From: Spartobacteria bacterium
Lineage (GTDB): Bacteria; Verrucomicrobiota; Verrucomicrobiia; Chthoniobacterales; UBA10450
Length of the DNA: 64,000 nt
Direction: 5' to 3'
Assembly: GCA_003134785.1 (NCBI GenBank)
Contig: PLCN01000002.1
Span: 434,219-498,218 of the forward strand
This document shows, one piece after another, positions 41,913 through 49,774 of the stretch. The notes under the pieces are model-generated. The model was not told where the DNA came from. It did no database searches and worked only from the letters and a program-made list of their open reading frames with translations. Positions within the stretch are counted from its first letter, which is position 1, and the number at the start of each line of letters is the position of its first letter. Both the position numbers and the translations under genes were made by a program.

Positions 41913-41922
41913 AGAGACATGA
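41491..41922 (+). CDS. Four-helix-bundle protein (23S rRNA intervening-sequence / S23 family)
   Basis: A 143-residue protein of the TIGR02436-type family, related to proteins encoded in 23S rRNA intervening sequences and to Avd of diversity-generating retroelements. Family hallmarks: FDHEKLDVYREAIAF, DQLDRASTSIPLNIAEG and RARFLEIARGSALECAACLDVL. Four helices fill residues 8-120; the acidic tail (GFEHEHENER) is translated from the inverted-repeat arm. The gene sits between gap and pgk and overlaps pgk by four bases (ATGA), so it is translated with the glycolytic operon. No reverse transcriptase or rRNA is adjacent. Function in this setting is unknown. Confidence 0.92.
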   Translation: MKIYFDHEKLDVYREAIAFCAWTGELLNEITAKAAVKDQLDRASTSIPLNIAEGNGKFSGKDRARFLEIARGSALECAACLDVLVARKLAAPEQIDSAKDNLARIVQMLMGMLRRFSERGDFLREDAGEYGFEHEHENERGET

Positions 41923-43130
41923 CGAAGCTCACCCTTCGCGATCTCGAGGTGCGCGGCCAACGCGTGCTGGTTCGCGTCGATTTCAATGTGTCGACGGAAG
42001 AGCGCGATGGCCACCTCGCCATCACCGATGACACTCGTATCCGCGAAAGTCTGCCGACGATCAATTATCTCCGCGAGAACGGCGCGAAGACGATCCTGAT
42101 GGCGCACTTCGGCCGGCCGAAAGGGAAGCCGGTCGAGAAATATTCGTTGCGACCGGTCGCCGATTATCTCCACACGCTGATCAATCATCCGGTCGCTTTC
42201 AGTCACGAAACGATCGGCAAGATCCCGGAAGAAATCATCGATCACATGAAAGAGGGCGACGTGACGTTGCTCGAAAACGTGCGGTTCCATCCGGGTGAAG
42301 AAGCAAATGATCCTGTGTTCGCCGAGGCGCTGGCGAAACTCGGCGATCTCTATGTGAACGATGCTTTCGGCGCGGCGCATCGCGCGCACGCCAGCACCGC
42401 CGGCATCACGAAGTTCGTGAAGCAATCAGCCATGGGCTTCCTGATGGAGAAAGAGATTCAATATCTTTCCCACGAGCTGACCAAACCGGCGAAACCGTTC
42501 GTGGTCATCCTCGGCGGCTCAAAGGTCTCCGACAAGATCGGGGTCATCAAGGCGCTGATGGAGAAAGCGGATTCCATTTTGATCGGCGGCGCGATGGCGA
42601 ACACATTTTGGAAAGCCCAGGGCGTTCGCATCGGGAGCAGCCGGGTCGAAGCCGACAAGCTCGATCTCGCGCGAGAGATTCTGGAACTGGCGAAGGAAAA
42701 AAAAGTGCGTTTTCTGTTGCCGGTGGATGCGCTCGAAGCGCAGAAGATCGAGCCCGGCGCCACCGCTCGCAATACCAGCCGCGTCATGCCGGAACATGGA
42801 ATCACGGATGGCTGGCAAGCGGTCGATATCGGCCACGCCACGATAAGTCTCTACGAAGACGAAATCGCCAAAGCGAAAACAATTCTCTGGAACGGCCCGG
42901 TCGGGATCTTCGAGATTCCTGCCTTCGCCACGGGCACCATTGCGATCGCCGAAGCTCTCGCGCGCTCGAAGGCGACAACGATCATCGGCGGCGGTGATTC
43001 CGTCACGGCGGTGAAGCAGGCGGGCCTGGCCGACAAGATGACGTTCATCTCCACCGGCGGCGGCGCGTCGCTTGAATTAATCGAGGGGAAGGAACTCCCC
43101 GGCATCGCCGCGCTGAGTGGCCGTCCATAA
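41919..43130 (+). CDS. pgk: Phosphoglycerate kinase
   Basis: Transfers phosphate from 1,3-bisphosphoglycerate to ADP in glycolysis. The 403 residues contain [11 protein letters not shown] (substrate loop), [35 protein letters not shown], the hinge/nucleotide part [22 protein letters not shown] and the C-terminal GGGDSVTAV and [13 protein letters not shown]. Its start overlaps the four-helix-bundle gene and its end overlaps the SGNH gene, giving a compact operon. Confidence 0.98.
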   Translation: MTKLTLRDLEVRGQRVLVRVDFNVSTEERDGHLAITDDTRIRESLPTINYLRENGAKTILMAHFGRPKGKPVEKYSLRPVADYLHTLINHPVAFSHETIGKIPEEIIDHMKEGDVTLLENVRFHPGEEANDPVFAEALAKLGDLYVNDAFGAAHRAHASTAGITKFVKQSAMGFLMEKEIQYLSHELTKPAKPFVVILGGSKVSDKIGVIKALMEKADSILIGGAMANTFWKAQGVRIGSSRVEADKLDLAREILELAKEKKVRFLLPVDALEAQKIEPGATARNTSRVMPEHGITDGWQAVDIGHATISLYEDEIAKAKTILWNGPVGIFEIPAFATGTIAIAEALARSKATTIIGGGDSVTAVKQAGLADKMTFISTGGGASLELIEGKELPGIAALSGRP

Positions 43131-44190
43131 TCGGGTGGCGGCGACAGACCAGGCTCGCCCGGAGCAGGACAGCGGAACGCGCTCATTTTCATCCCGGGTC
43201 GTTTGCGTTGCCACCGGTTTCGCCGCGCTGATTGCGACCAGCGCGCTTTTGCATGCGCTTTTCCCGCCCGCAATTCCCGCAGGGGTCGCGGCCAAACTGA
43301 AATTCTTCACCGAGCACAAGAACGAGTTCGATACGCTTTTCGTAGGGACCAGCGCCATTTACTACTCGGTCTCGCCGGAAATTTTCGATCGGACCACGCG
43401 AGAGAGCGGCCTGCCGACGCGCAGTTTCAATTTCGGCATCGATGCGATGCATCCACCGGAAAATTTCTACGTGCTCGAACAAATTCTGAAGACGAAACCC
43501 CGCAATCTGAAGTGGGTCTTTCTCGAAACAGCGGATGTCCAAACGAAATTGCACCAGGAGCTGGGGACTGAGCGAGCCGTGTATTGGCACGATTGGCCGC
43601 GCACCGCTCTGACGCTGCGAAAGGCGCTCGACCCCCGCGGCGGGGCGAAGTGGTACATCAAAATTTCGCGGCTTTGGCTGGCACGCCGTGACCTCGCTAC
43701 GCACCTCGCGCTCTTCGCCAAGCGGTTTGCGAATGTTGGCCGGTTTGATTTTCTTTCGTCGCATCGCGACCGCGCCGATACAGCGGAGTCGGAACTTGGC
43801 CCAAAGCGCGACGGATACCGTCTGGCGGGCGATGCGATGTCGGCGGAGAACGCGGCCAGTTTTCAGAAGAGGCTCGCCCAGGAAATCACCGGGGCGCGGC
43901 CAAAACAGATCGATCCGTACGCAAACGAAGCTTATCGAAACTACGCGCGTCAGATTCGCCAAATCGGAGCCGAGCCGTTTTTTGTGGTCACGCCGCTGAT
44001 ATTTCAATCGCCCATCAGCTTTCGGGAGTCGCCGCCAGGTCCGTTGCTCGCCTTCAACGATGGCAAAACTTACCCCATGCTCTTCGATCCGAAGGTCCGC
44101 ATCGATGACGCGCATCTGACCAGGGAAGGGGCGGAAGAATTTACTCGCCTGCTGGCGCAAGAATTTGTGCGTCGCGCGCGGCGGCCCTGA
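43117..44190 (+). CDS. SGNH-fold accessory protein of an O-acyltransferase system (AlgJ/DltD-like)
   Basis: A 357-residue protein with one N-terminal membrane anchor (about 29-50) and an extracytoplasmic domain. [12 protein letters not shown] (about 72-83) resembles the Ser block of AlgJ/DltD-type SGNH proteins, SFNFGIDAM follows, and [13 protein letters not shown] near the C-terminus gives the DxxH pair. These proteins work with MBOAT acyltransferases to acylate cell-surface polymers; the MBOAT gene starts four bases after this one. The likely start is GTG 43117, overlapping pgk by 14 bases; GTG 43135 is possible. The polymer target is unknown. Confidence 0.8.
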   Translation: MAVHNRVAATDQARPEQDSGTRSFSSRVVCVATGFAALIATSALLHALFPPAIPAGVAAKLKFFTEHKNEFDTLFVGTSAIYYSVSPEIFDRTTRESGLPTRSFNFGIDAMHPPENFYVLEQILKTKPRNLKWVFLETADVQTKLHQELGTERAVYWHDWPRTALTLRKALDPRGGAKWYIKISRLWLARRDLATHLALFAKRFANVGRFDFLSSHRDRADTAESELGPKRDGYRLAGDAMSAENAASFQKRLAQEITGARPKQIDPYANEAYRNYARQIRQIGAEPFFVVTPLIFQSPISFRESPPGPLLAFNDGKTYPMLFDPKVRIDDAHLTREGAEEFTRLLAQEFVRRARRP

Positions 44191-44194
44191 AGCC

Positions 44195-45601
44195 ATGCTT
44201 TTCGTCGAGTTCAGATTCTTCTGGTTCTTCCTCGCGGTCTTCGCCGTCTACTGGTCGCTGCGCCGAAATGATTCCCGAAAAATCTGGCTGCTGATTTGCA
44301 GCTACATTTTTTACGCGGCCTGGAATTGGAAGTTCGTCTTCCTGCTCATGGCTTCGTCGGCGCTCGATTACGTCGTCGGTTTAATGATGACACGGAGCAA
44401 GACGCGGGGCGCGCGGCGCGGCTGGTTGATCGTGAGCTTGTGCGGAAATCTCGGCACGCTCGCGTTCTTCAAGTATTGCAACTTCTTCATCTCCTCCGCG
44501 GCCGCTTTGCTCGAATGGCTCGGACTGCCCGCGAGCGTGCACACCCTGAACATCATCATTCCGGTGGGCGTGAGCTTCTACACCTTTCATTCGATGAGCT
44601 ACACGATCGACGTTTATCGCGGAAAGATGCGCGCCGTCTCGAGTCTCCTCGATGTCGCCTGCTTCATCGGATTCTTTCCGCAAATGGTGGCCGGTCCGAT
44701 CGTCCGCGCTTCCGCGTTCCTCCCGCAGCTCCGATCGCTGCGAAAATTTTCCGACGTCGATGTGCGAGGCGCGCTTGTTTTGTTTCTGACCGGCTTCATC
44801 AAAAAGGCCTGTATCGCGGACGCGGTCGCGCCGTTTGCTGATCGCTATTTTGCCGCTCCTTGGAACTTCACCGCCGCGAGCGCGTGGGTCGGCGTGCTCT
44901 TTTACGCGATCCAGATCTACTGCGATTTCTCCGGCTACACCGACATGGCAATCGCATGCGCGCGGCTGCTTGGTTACGAGCTGCCGATCAATTTCCGCTT
45001 CCCGTATTTCGCCCAGAACATTTCCGATTTCTGGCACCGCTGGCACATCAGCCTCTCGAGCTGGCTGCGCGATTATCTCTACATTCCGCTGGGCGGAAAT
45101 CGCGGACCGCGCTGGTTTACCTATCGCAACATCATGATCACGATGTTGCTTGGCGGTTTGTGGCACGGTGGCGCGTGGACCTTCGTGATCTGGGGCGGGC
45201 TCCATGGAACGGCGCTGGTCCTGCATCGGGAATGGGTGCGGTTGATCGAGCAGCGGCCGCAGGCGCACGCGATCATGCGCTGGCTCGCCTGGCCGCTGAC
45301 CGTTTATTGGGTCTGCGTCGCGTGGATATTTTTCCGCGCGGTCGATTTGCCGCACGCGCTTCCGGCGTTGAGAAGCTTCGTGTTTTTCCAGAGTGCGGGC
45401 ACGGAGGATCTCGGCACGTGGATGCTCTGGCTCGTGGCCGTGTTCGCGATCGTCCATTGGCTGAATTCACTCGGCTGGTTTTCGGAATGGTGGCGGCGTG
45501 CGCCGACTCCGGCATTTGCCGCTGGATATGGTTGCGCGGCGGCTGTCGTGCTTTTATTTGTGCCGCCGCACTACACGCCGTTTATTTATTTCCAATTCTG
45601 A
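44195..45601 (+). CDS. MBOAT-family O-acyltransferase (AlgI-like)
   Basis: A 468-residue integral membrane protein with about ten helices. Family motifs: VGVSFYTFHSMSYTIDVYRG, the QMVAGPIVRA segment, YCDFSGYTDMAI, FWHRWHISLSSWLRDYLYIPLGG and the conserved membrane His in LLGGLWHGGAWTF. AlgI-type enzymes pass acetyl groups across the membrane to partner SGNH proteins for polysaccharide O-acetylation. It follows such a partner and precedes tpiA by 17 bases, so it is embedded in the glycolytic operon. Confidence 0.94.
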   Translation: MLFVEFRFFWFFLAVFAVYWSLRRNDSRKIWLLICSYIFYAAWNWKFVFLLMASSALDYVVGLMMTRSKTRGARRGWLIVSLCGNLGTLAFFKYCNFFISSAAALLEWLGLPASVHTLNIIIPVGVSFYTFHSMSYTIDVYRGKMRAVSSLLDVACFIGFFPQMVAGPIVRASAFLPQLRSLRKFSDVDVRGALVLFLTGFIKKACIADAVAPFADRYFAAPWNFTAASAWVGVLFYAIQIYCDFSGYTDMAIACARLLGYELPINFRFPYFAQNISDFWHRWHISLSSWLRDYLYIPLGGNRGPRWFTYRNIMITMLLGGLWHGGAWTFVIWGGLHGTALVLHREWVRLIEQRPQAHAIMRWLAWPLTVYWVCVAWIFFRAVDLPHALPALRSFVFFQSAGTEDLGTWMLWLVAVFAIVHWLNSLGWFSEWWRRAPTPAFAAGYGCAAAVVLLFVPPHYTPFIYFQF

Positions 45602-45618
45602 ACCAAAACCAATCAGCC

Positions 45619-46383
45619 ATGCGCAAGAAAATCATCGCCGCGAATTGGAAGATGAACATGACCCAGAGCGAGGCGGCCGACTTCGTCGCCACGTTTCTCC
45701 TGGAGCTAGGCGAATCCACCGAGGTGGAAGTCGTGATTGTCCCGCCCTTCACTGCGATACCGGCGGTGAACGGCGCCCTCGGCTCGGCGCAACATATCAA
45801 GGTTGGCGCGCAAAACATGCATTGGGAACGCTCGGGCGCGTTCACCGGCGAGATCAGTCCGGCGATGCTGCGCGATCTGTTCGTGCGCTACGTCGTCCTC
45901 GGGCACAGCGAACGGCGGACCCTTTTCGGCGAGACGGATGAAATCGTGAACCGCAAAGTACGGTCCGCGCATGAAGCGATGTTGCGGCCAATTGTTTGCG
46001 TAGGCGAAACACTCGAGCAGCGCGAGCGGGGCGACGTGGAGAAAGTCTTGGGGTCGCAACTCAACGGCAGTCTCGCCGGCTTGGGCGCGAAAGAATTGCA
46101 CGAGACTGTGATTGCTTACGAACCGGTCTGGGCCATCGGCACCGGCAAAACCGCGACAGCCGAACAAGCGCAGGAAGCGCACGCGTTTATTCGTCGCATG
46201 CTAGGTGAAATTTCCGACAACGCGACGGCCGACAAGATTCGGATTCAGTACGGTGGCAGCGTGAAACCGGATAACGCGCGCACTCTCATGACGCAACCAG
46301 ACATTGATGGCGCACTGGTCGGCGGCGCGAGCCTCGATCCGCGCAGCTTCGCGCAGATCGTTCAAGGCGCGCAGGAAGAGTAG
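45619..46383 (+). CDS. tpiA: Triosephosphate isomerase
   Basis: Interconverts dihydroxyacetone phosphate and glyceraldehyde-3-phosphate. The 254-residue TIM barrel has AANWKMNM (catalytic Lys), VLGHSERR (catalytic His), AYEPVWAIGTGKTA (catalytic Glu and loop 6) and YGGSVKPDNA. It is the last gene of the gap-pgk-tpiA cluster. Its TAG stop forms one end of a repeat, the other end of which provides the stop of the convergent cyclophilin gene. Confidence 0.98.
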   Translation: MRKKIIAANWKMNMTQSEAADFVATFLLELGESTEVEVVIVPPFTAIPAVNGALGSAQHIKVGAQNMHWERSGAFTGEISPAMLRDLFVRYVVLGHSERRTLFGETDEIVNRKVRSAHEAMLRPIVCVGETLEQRERGDVEKVLGSQLNGSLAGLGAKELHETVIAYEPVWAIGTGKTATAEQAQEAHAFIRRMLGEISDNATADKIRIQYGGSVKPDNARTLMTQPDIDGALVGGASLDPRSFAQIVQGAQEE

Positions 46384-46466
46384 CCGCTTCACTATGCGAA
46401 GCGCGAGGATCGGCGCTGCTCGCGGATCACAAACGCCGCCCACAGGGCGGCGGCTATAGGGCTACG
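46381..46466. repeat. Palindromic repeat, family B, shared stop for two convergent genes
   Basis: TAGCCGCTTCACTATGCGAAG on the left and GGCGGCTATAGGGCTACGG on the right. TAG at 46381 ends tpiA and TAG on the minus strand (46464-46462) ends the cyclophilin gene. The internal GCCGCCCACAGGGCGGCGGC can fold as a strong hairpin. Confidence 0.8.
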
Positions 46467-48207
46467 GCAGTTGATAGACTTCCACCGACCCCACGCCAGT
46501 CGTCCCGCCCACGCCGCGCACGATGGCGGTGTAAGGACCGGCCGAAAGTGTTTTGAGCACAGCCGATTCCTTCGCGTTTGTCGGCGCCACGCCGCTCGCT
46601 TGAATCTCTGCCTGCTCCGGACTGGAACCCCAGTCGTCGTTTTCTTCCAGCAGCGTGCCTTGCTCGTTGCGCAATTCGAGGATCGGATTGGCGAGAAAGT
46701 TCGGAACATTCGAATTCGCCAGCGACGGTCCGATCGCGCGCACGAGGACGCGCTTCGATTCCGTCCCCCCAAGATAAAAGCCGCCGATCAACGCGTTCGG
46801 ATCCGGCTCCACGCCTCCGCGAGTCGAAATGTTCAACAAGGTCGAGCCCGGTCCGCTATCGAGATCGTAAACTTCCACCAGGCCAAGTCCGGTCGTGTTG
46901 TTCGCGCCTCTCACGACGGCCGTGTAGAAAGCGTTGTTGGGATCGGAAGGCACGGTCAATAGGATCGCCGACTCGTTAGGCGAAGACGGCGCGATGCCTG
47001 TGTCGATGATGTCTTGCTTGTTGGCCGCGTCGCCCCAGTTGTCATTGCTGGCAATGACGGCGCCGGTGCCGTCGTGCAATTCCAGAACCGGATCCGCGAG
47101 CGCGCCGCTCAATCCGCTCGAGGGCCCGATCCCGCGAATCATGAGCCGTTTCGGCGACGAACCGCGCATGATGAATCCGCCAATTAGCGCATTATCACCT
47201 GTGCCAACCTGCATACGCGTGGAGAGTTGCACCAGGCGGCCCGGAGCGGCGATGACGTTGACGGAGAAATTCTGCGAGACAGTTCCGCCGTCAAAATCCG
47301 TCGCCGTCACGGTAATGGTGGCGCTGCCGATCTGTTTGCCGGCCACGAGCAATTTCGTGCCGCTCACGGTGGCGTCTGCGATCGATGCGTTATTGCTCGC
47401 GGCCGAAAAGCTCAAGGTCGAAATCCGGGTGATCCCCGGGACGGAAACAAGATTACTTACTGCGATGGACTTGTGAGCGTTGTAATCAGTTTGGGTGTAG
47501 TTGCGGAGCGGGAACTGATCGAAAGGCGATCCGAAATTGAAGGTGGCCAACGCTGCGATCGCGTCGGCGATTGTCATGCCGTTGTGCACGACTTTTCCGA
47601 AAACGGTGTAAGGGCCGGCGTTATTATTCCGGATGTCGAGATTTTTAGGCGGGCCGCCATTGTCCGCGAGGTTGATGAACCACTGGCTTGCCGCACTGTT
47701 GGGATCGGAGCCGTTTTGCGCCATCGCGATCGTCCCGCGCTTGTTCGAAAGCCCGGGTTCGTTTTGGATCGACGCAAAAGGCGCGACTTGAACAGGCAAA
47801 GCGTTTGCCGGATTGGCAGGATCCACCGTGCCGAGGAAACCGCCGCCCTGAAGGACAAACCCAGGCTCGGACCGATGGATCAAACTCGAAGCCAGTTGGC
47901 CATTGGTTGGATCGATCTTGAAGTAATTTCCTTGGTCCACATACTTCAAAAAATTCGCGACTGTGATCGGCTTTTGCTGCCCGAAAAGGGCGACATCGAT
48001 TGTCCCGAGCACGGTGGTCAGCCGAACGGCTGCGCTCACGTCCGAATCCGCAAAGGCAGGCGAGATATCGATCGAGCGTGCCGGCGCCCCGGCGTATTCG
48101 GTGAAATCCGCGATCTGATTTGTGACCACCGGTGGAGTGTTTTGCGCCGTCGCCGTGAAAGGGAAAGCAAGCAGCGCGGCGGAGATCGAGAGATAATTGC
48201 GATTCAT
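46462..48207 (-). CDS. Secreted cyclophilin-type peptidyl-prolyl isomerase with verrucomicrobial C-terminal repeats
   Basis: A 581-residue exported protein. A signal peptide (1-22) precedes a cyclophilin domain (about 55-240: TVLGTIDVALFGQQKPITVANFL in part, LIHRSEPGFVLQGGGF, SAASQWFINLADNGG, YTVFGKVVHNGM). It continues with an Ig/cadherin-like stretch (about 255-320), then two copies (about 330-450 and 455-581) of a repeat with GDNALIGGFI, SSPKRLMIRGIGPS and NDNWGD. These C-terminal repeats are characteristic of large secreted proteins in soil Verrucomicrobiota. The protein probably folds or anchors surface proteins. Fusion of isomerase and surface repeats is unusual outside this phylum. Confidence 0.9.
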   Translation of the reverse strand: MNRNYLSISAALLAFPFTATAQNTPPVVTNQIADFTEYAGAPARSIDISPAFADSDVSAAVRLTTVLGTIDVALFGQQKPITVANFLKYVDQGNYFKIDPTNGQLASSLIHRSEPGFVLQGGGFLGTVDPANPANALPVQVAPFASIQNEPGLSNKRGTIAMAQNGSDPNSAASQWFINLADNGGPPKNLDIRNNNAGPYTVFGKVVHNGMTIADAIAALATFNFGSPFDQFPLRNYTQTDYNAHKSIAVSNLVSVPGITRISTLSFSAASNNASIADATVSGTKLLVAGKQIGSATITVTATDFDGGTVSQNFSVNVIAAPGRLVQLSTRMQVGTGDNALIGGFIMRGSSPKRLMIRGIGPSSGLSGALADPVLELHDGTGAVIASNDNWGDAANKQDIIDTGIAPSSPNESAILLTVPSDPNNAFYTAVVRGANNTTGLGLVEVYDLDSGPGSTLLNISTRGGVEPDPNALIGGFYLGGTESKRVLVRAIGPSLANSNVPNFLANPILELRNEQGTLLEENDDWGSSPEQAEIQASGVAPTNAKESAVLKTLSAGPYTAIVRGVGGTTGVGSVEVYQLP

Positions 48208-48253
48208 GGGCGGAACTTTTTTACTCCATCCGGTTAAAACGCGCCAGTAGCTT

Positions 48254-48290
48254 CCTGTAGCGGCAGTCTATGACCGCCGAAACGTAGCTA
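48254..48290. repeat. Family B repeat fragment
   Basis: CTGTAGCGGCAGTCTATGACC with GAAACGTAGCTAG downstream resembles one end of family B. It lies in the 138-base gap between two minus-strand genes; nothing else is visible there. Confidence 0.35.
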
Positions 48291-48345
48291 GTTCCAGCGA
48301 AATCGGCACCGAACGCTTTCGCGAGCCGCGACAGGGGACATTGAT

Positions 48346-49023
48346 CTACTTCCTGATCTCGAGATAAGTCCGTGCCTGCACTTTGCCGGTGCCGGGATTC
48401 ATCTCTTCGATCCGCATTTGTTTCAGGAACCAGCGACCTTCGATCTTCTGCGCGGAAATCACTTCGAAACGTTTGGCGAGCTTGCCGTTCCAATCGAAGC
48501 CATCCATCCGCATGAGCGCACCGCTTTCCTTGTCCACCCAAAGATAGACGTTCGAATACTGCGACTGACGGGACGGCGCTTTCAGTTCCAGCTTCCAGCA
48601 ATAGCGGGTGCGAATGGAATTTTCGCCGGTGACACGGCCGTTTTGCCAGTAGAGAAATTTCAACGCGAGGTCCTCGTAGGTGACGCTCGTTCCCCGCACT
48701 TTGTGATCGAACTGCGCGGGGGTGATTTTCTCCACGCCGCTCTTCGTCACTTCCTCCAGCCGCGATTCGTTTTCGCCCAATCGCAATTGCAGCGCCTCGT
48801 CCGGATTCGAAAAAGTGTAGCGGATGACTGGCCCGGTTTGAGTCAGCCGAAAGGGAACGATTTTTTCATTCTCGCGCAGTTGTCCTTGCAGATCGATTTC
48901 CTGCTGCGCCTGCTGAAGGCGAACCGAGGCCAGAATATCTTTCGCGTCGGGCAGGGTGGCGGCGCCAGCCGACGCCGAGACCACTGTCGCAAACAAAACA
49001 GACAAGACGATTTTTCTTCGCAT
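48346..49023 (-). CDS. Outer-membrane lipoprotein-sorting (LolA-like) protein
   Basis: A 225-residue exported protein with a signal peptide (1-21) and an all-beta mature domain resembling LolA/LolB-like proteins of the uncharacterised outer-membrane-sorting group: DAKDILASVRLQQAQQEIDLQG, TRYCWKLELKAP, YLWVDKESGALMRMDGFDWNGKLAKRFEV in part, LKQMRIEEMNPGTGK. Canonical LolA localisation function is not certain; the family includes exporters of lipids and lipoproteins. It is a separate unit upstream of which the PAP2 operon diverges. Confidence 0.82.
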   Translation of the reverse strand: MRRKIVLSVLFATVVSASAGAATLPDAKDILASVRLQQAQQEIDLQGQLRENEKIVPFRLTQTGPVIRYTFSNPDEALQLRLGENESRLEEVTKSGVEKITPAQFDHKVRGTSVTYEDLALKFLYWQNGRVTGENSIRTRYCWKLELKAPSRQSQYSNVYLWVDKESGALMRMDGFDWNGKLAKRFEVISAQKIEGRWFLKQMRIEEMNPGTGKVQARTYLEIRK

Positions 49024-49029
49024 GAGAAC

Positions 49030-49093
49030 GAGCTTTAAGTTTTAAGTGAACCGCATTCGCGCCGTCAGCCCTTAAAGCTTAATACTTAAAGCT
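49030..49093. repeat. Inverted repeat GAGCTTTAAG / CTTAAAGCTC
   Basis: GAGCTTTAAGTTTTAAGTG and ACTTAAAGCTC form AT-rich complementary arms around CCGCATTCGCGCC, between the divergent LolA-like and PAP2 genes. It may overlap their promoters. Confidence 0.6.
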
Positions 49094-49120
49094 CTAAACT
49101 CCCGCGCTTACACTTCCTGC

Positions 49121-49774
49121 ATGGATCAGACTATTCTCCATCTTATCAACGAACGATGGACGAATCCCGTGCTCGACTTGTTCATGGCCGCGATCAGCAA
49201 TGTGGAAATCTGGCAGCCGGTCCTCATCGCGCTCGTGATTTATGCGCTGGTTTTCACGGGATTCAAAGGCCGGGCGTTTGTTTTTTGTCTGCTCGTGACG
49301 CTGATCTTTTCCGAGCAATTCCTCGTCCGCCCGTTGAAGAGCGCGATCGATCGCCGCCGCCCGAAGCAGGCGCAAACGGTGCGGATGGTGCAACTGGAGC
49401 CAACGCATCCGGCATTCATGACTCTCTTCAAGAAGCCAACGATTCGTTATTCCGATCAAACCGATCGGAATAAATCGGGACCATCTTTTCCGTCCGGACA
49501 CGTGACGGACAACGTGATCATCGCGGTGATTTGCACGCTGTTTTTCCGGAAATGGGGATGGCGTTATTTCATTATCGCGGCCGCGATCGGCTGGTCGCGA
49601 ATCTATCTCGGTGCGCATTGGCCGAGCGATGTGTTCGGGACAGCTTTCATGGCGGCGGGTGTGGCGCTGCTCATGGTGGCGCTGTTGGAATTTCTCTGGC
49701 GAAAATGTACGCAGCGATGGGCGCCGCGCCTCTTCGCTCGTCATCCGACTTTGATCGGCGACACGGTCTCATGA
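49121..49774 (+). CDS. PAP2-family membrane phosphatase
   Basis: A 217-residue membrane protein with about five helices and the three acid-phosphatase motifs: KSAIDRRRP (about 68-76), PSGHVTD (about 126-132) and SRIYLGAHWPSDV (about 160-172). Such enzymes remove phosphate from undecaprenyl pyrophosphate or phosphatidyl lipids. Its stop overlaps the next gene as ATGA, and the operon continues with GT39 and GT2 enzymes, so recycling of polyprenyl carriers for lipid-linked sugars is a good inference. Confidence 0.9.
   Translation: MDQTILHLINERWTNPVLDLFMAAISNVEIWQPVLIALVIYALVFTGFKGRAFVFCLLVTLIFSEQFLVRPLKSAIDRRRPKQAQTVRMVQLEPTHPAFMTLFKKPTIRYSDQTDRNKSGPSFPSGHVTDNVIIAVICTLFFRKWGWRYFIIAAAIGWSRIYLGAHWPSDVFGTAFMAAGVALLMVALLEFLWRKCTQRWAPRLFARHPTLIGDTVS

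Noticed and set aside
41491-41922. Avd component of a diversity-generating retroelement
   Set aside because: The protein family is related to Avd, but no reverse transcriptase, template repeat or variable-repeat gene is nearby.
44381-45457. 358-residue minus-strand frame within the MBOAT gene
   Set aside because: The MBOAT reading has all family motifs and membrane helices; the antisense product is highly charged with no family resemblance.
47227-48237. 336-residue plus-strand frame antisense to the cyclophilin gene
   Set aside because: The opposite strand carries an unambiguous signal peptide, cyclophilin and repeats; the antisense product has Arg-rich shadow composition.
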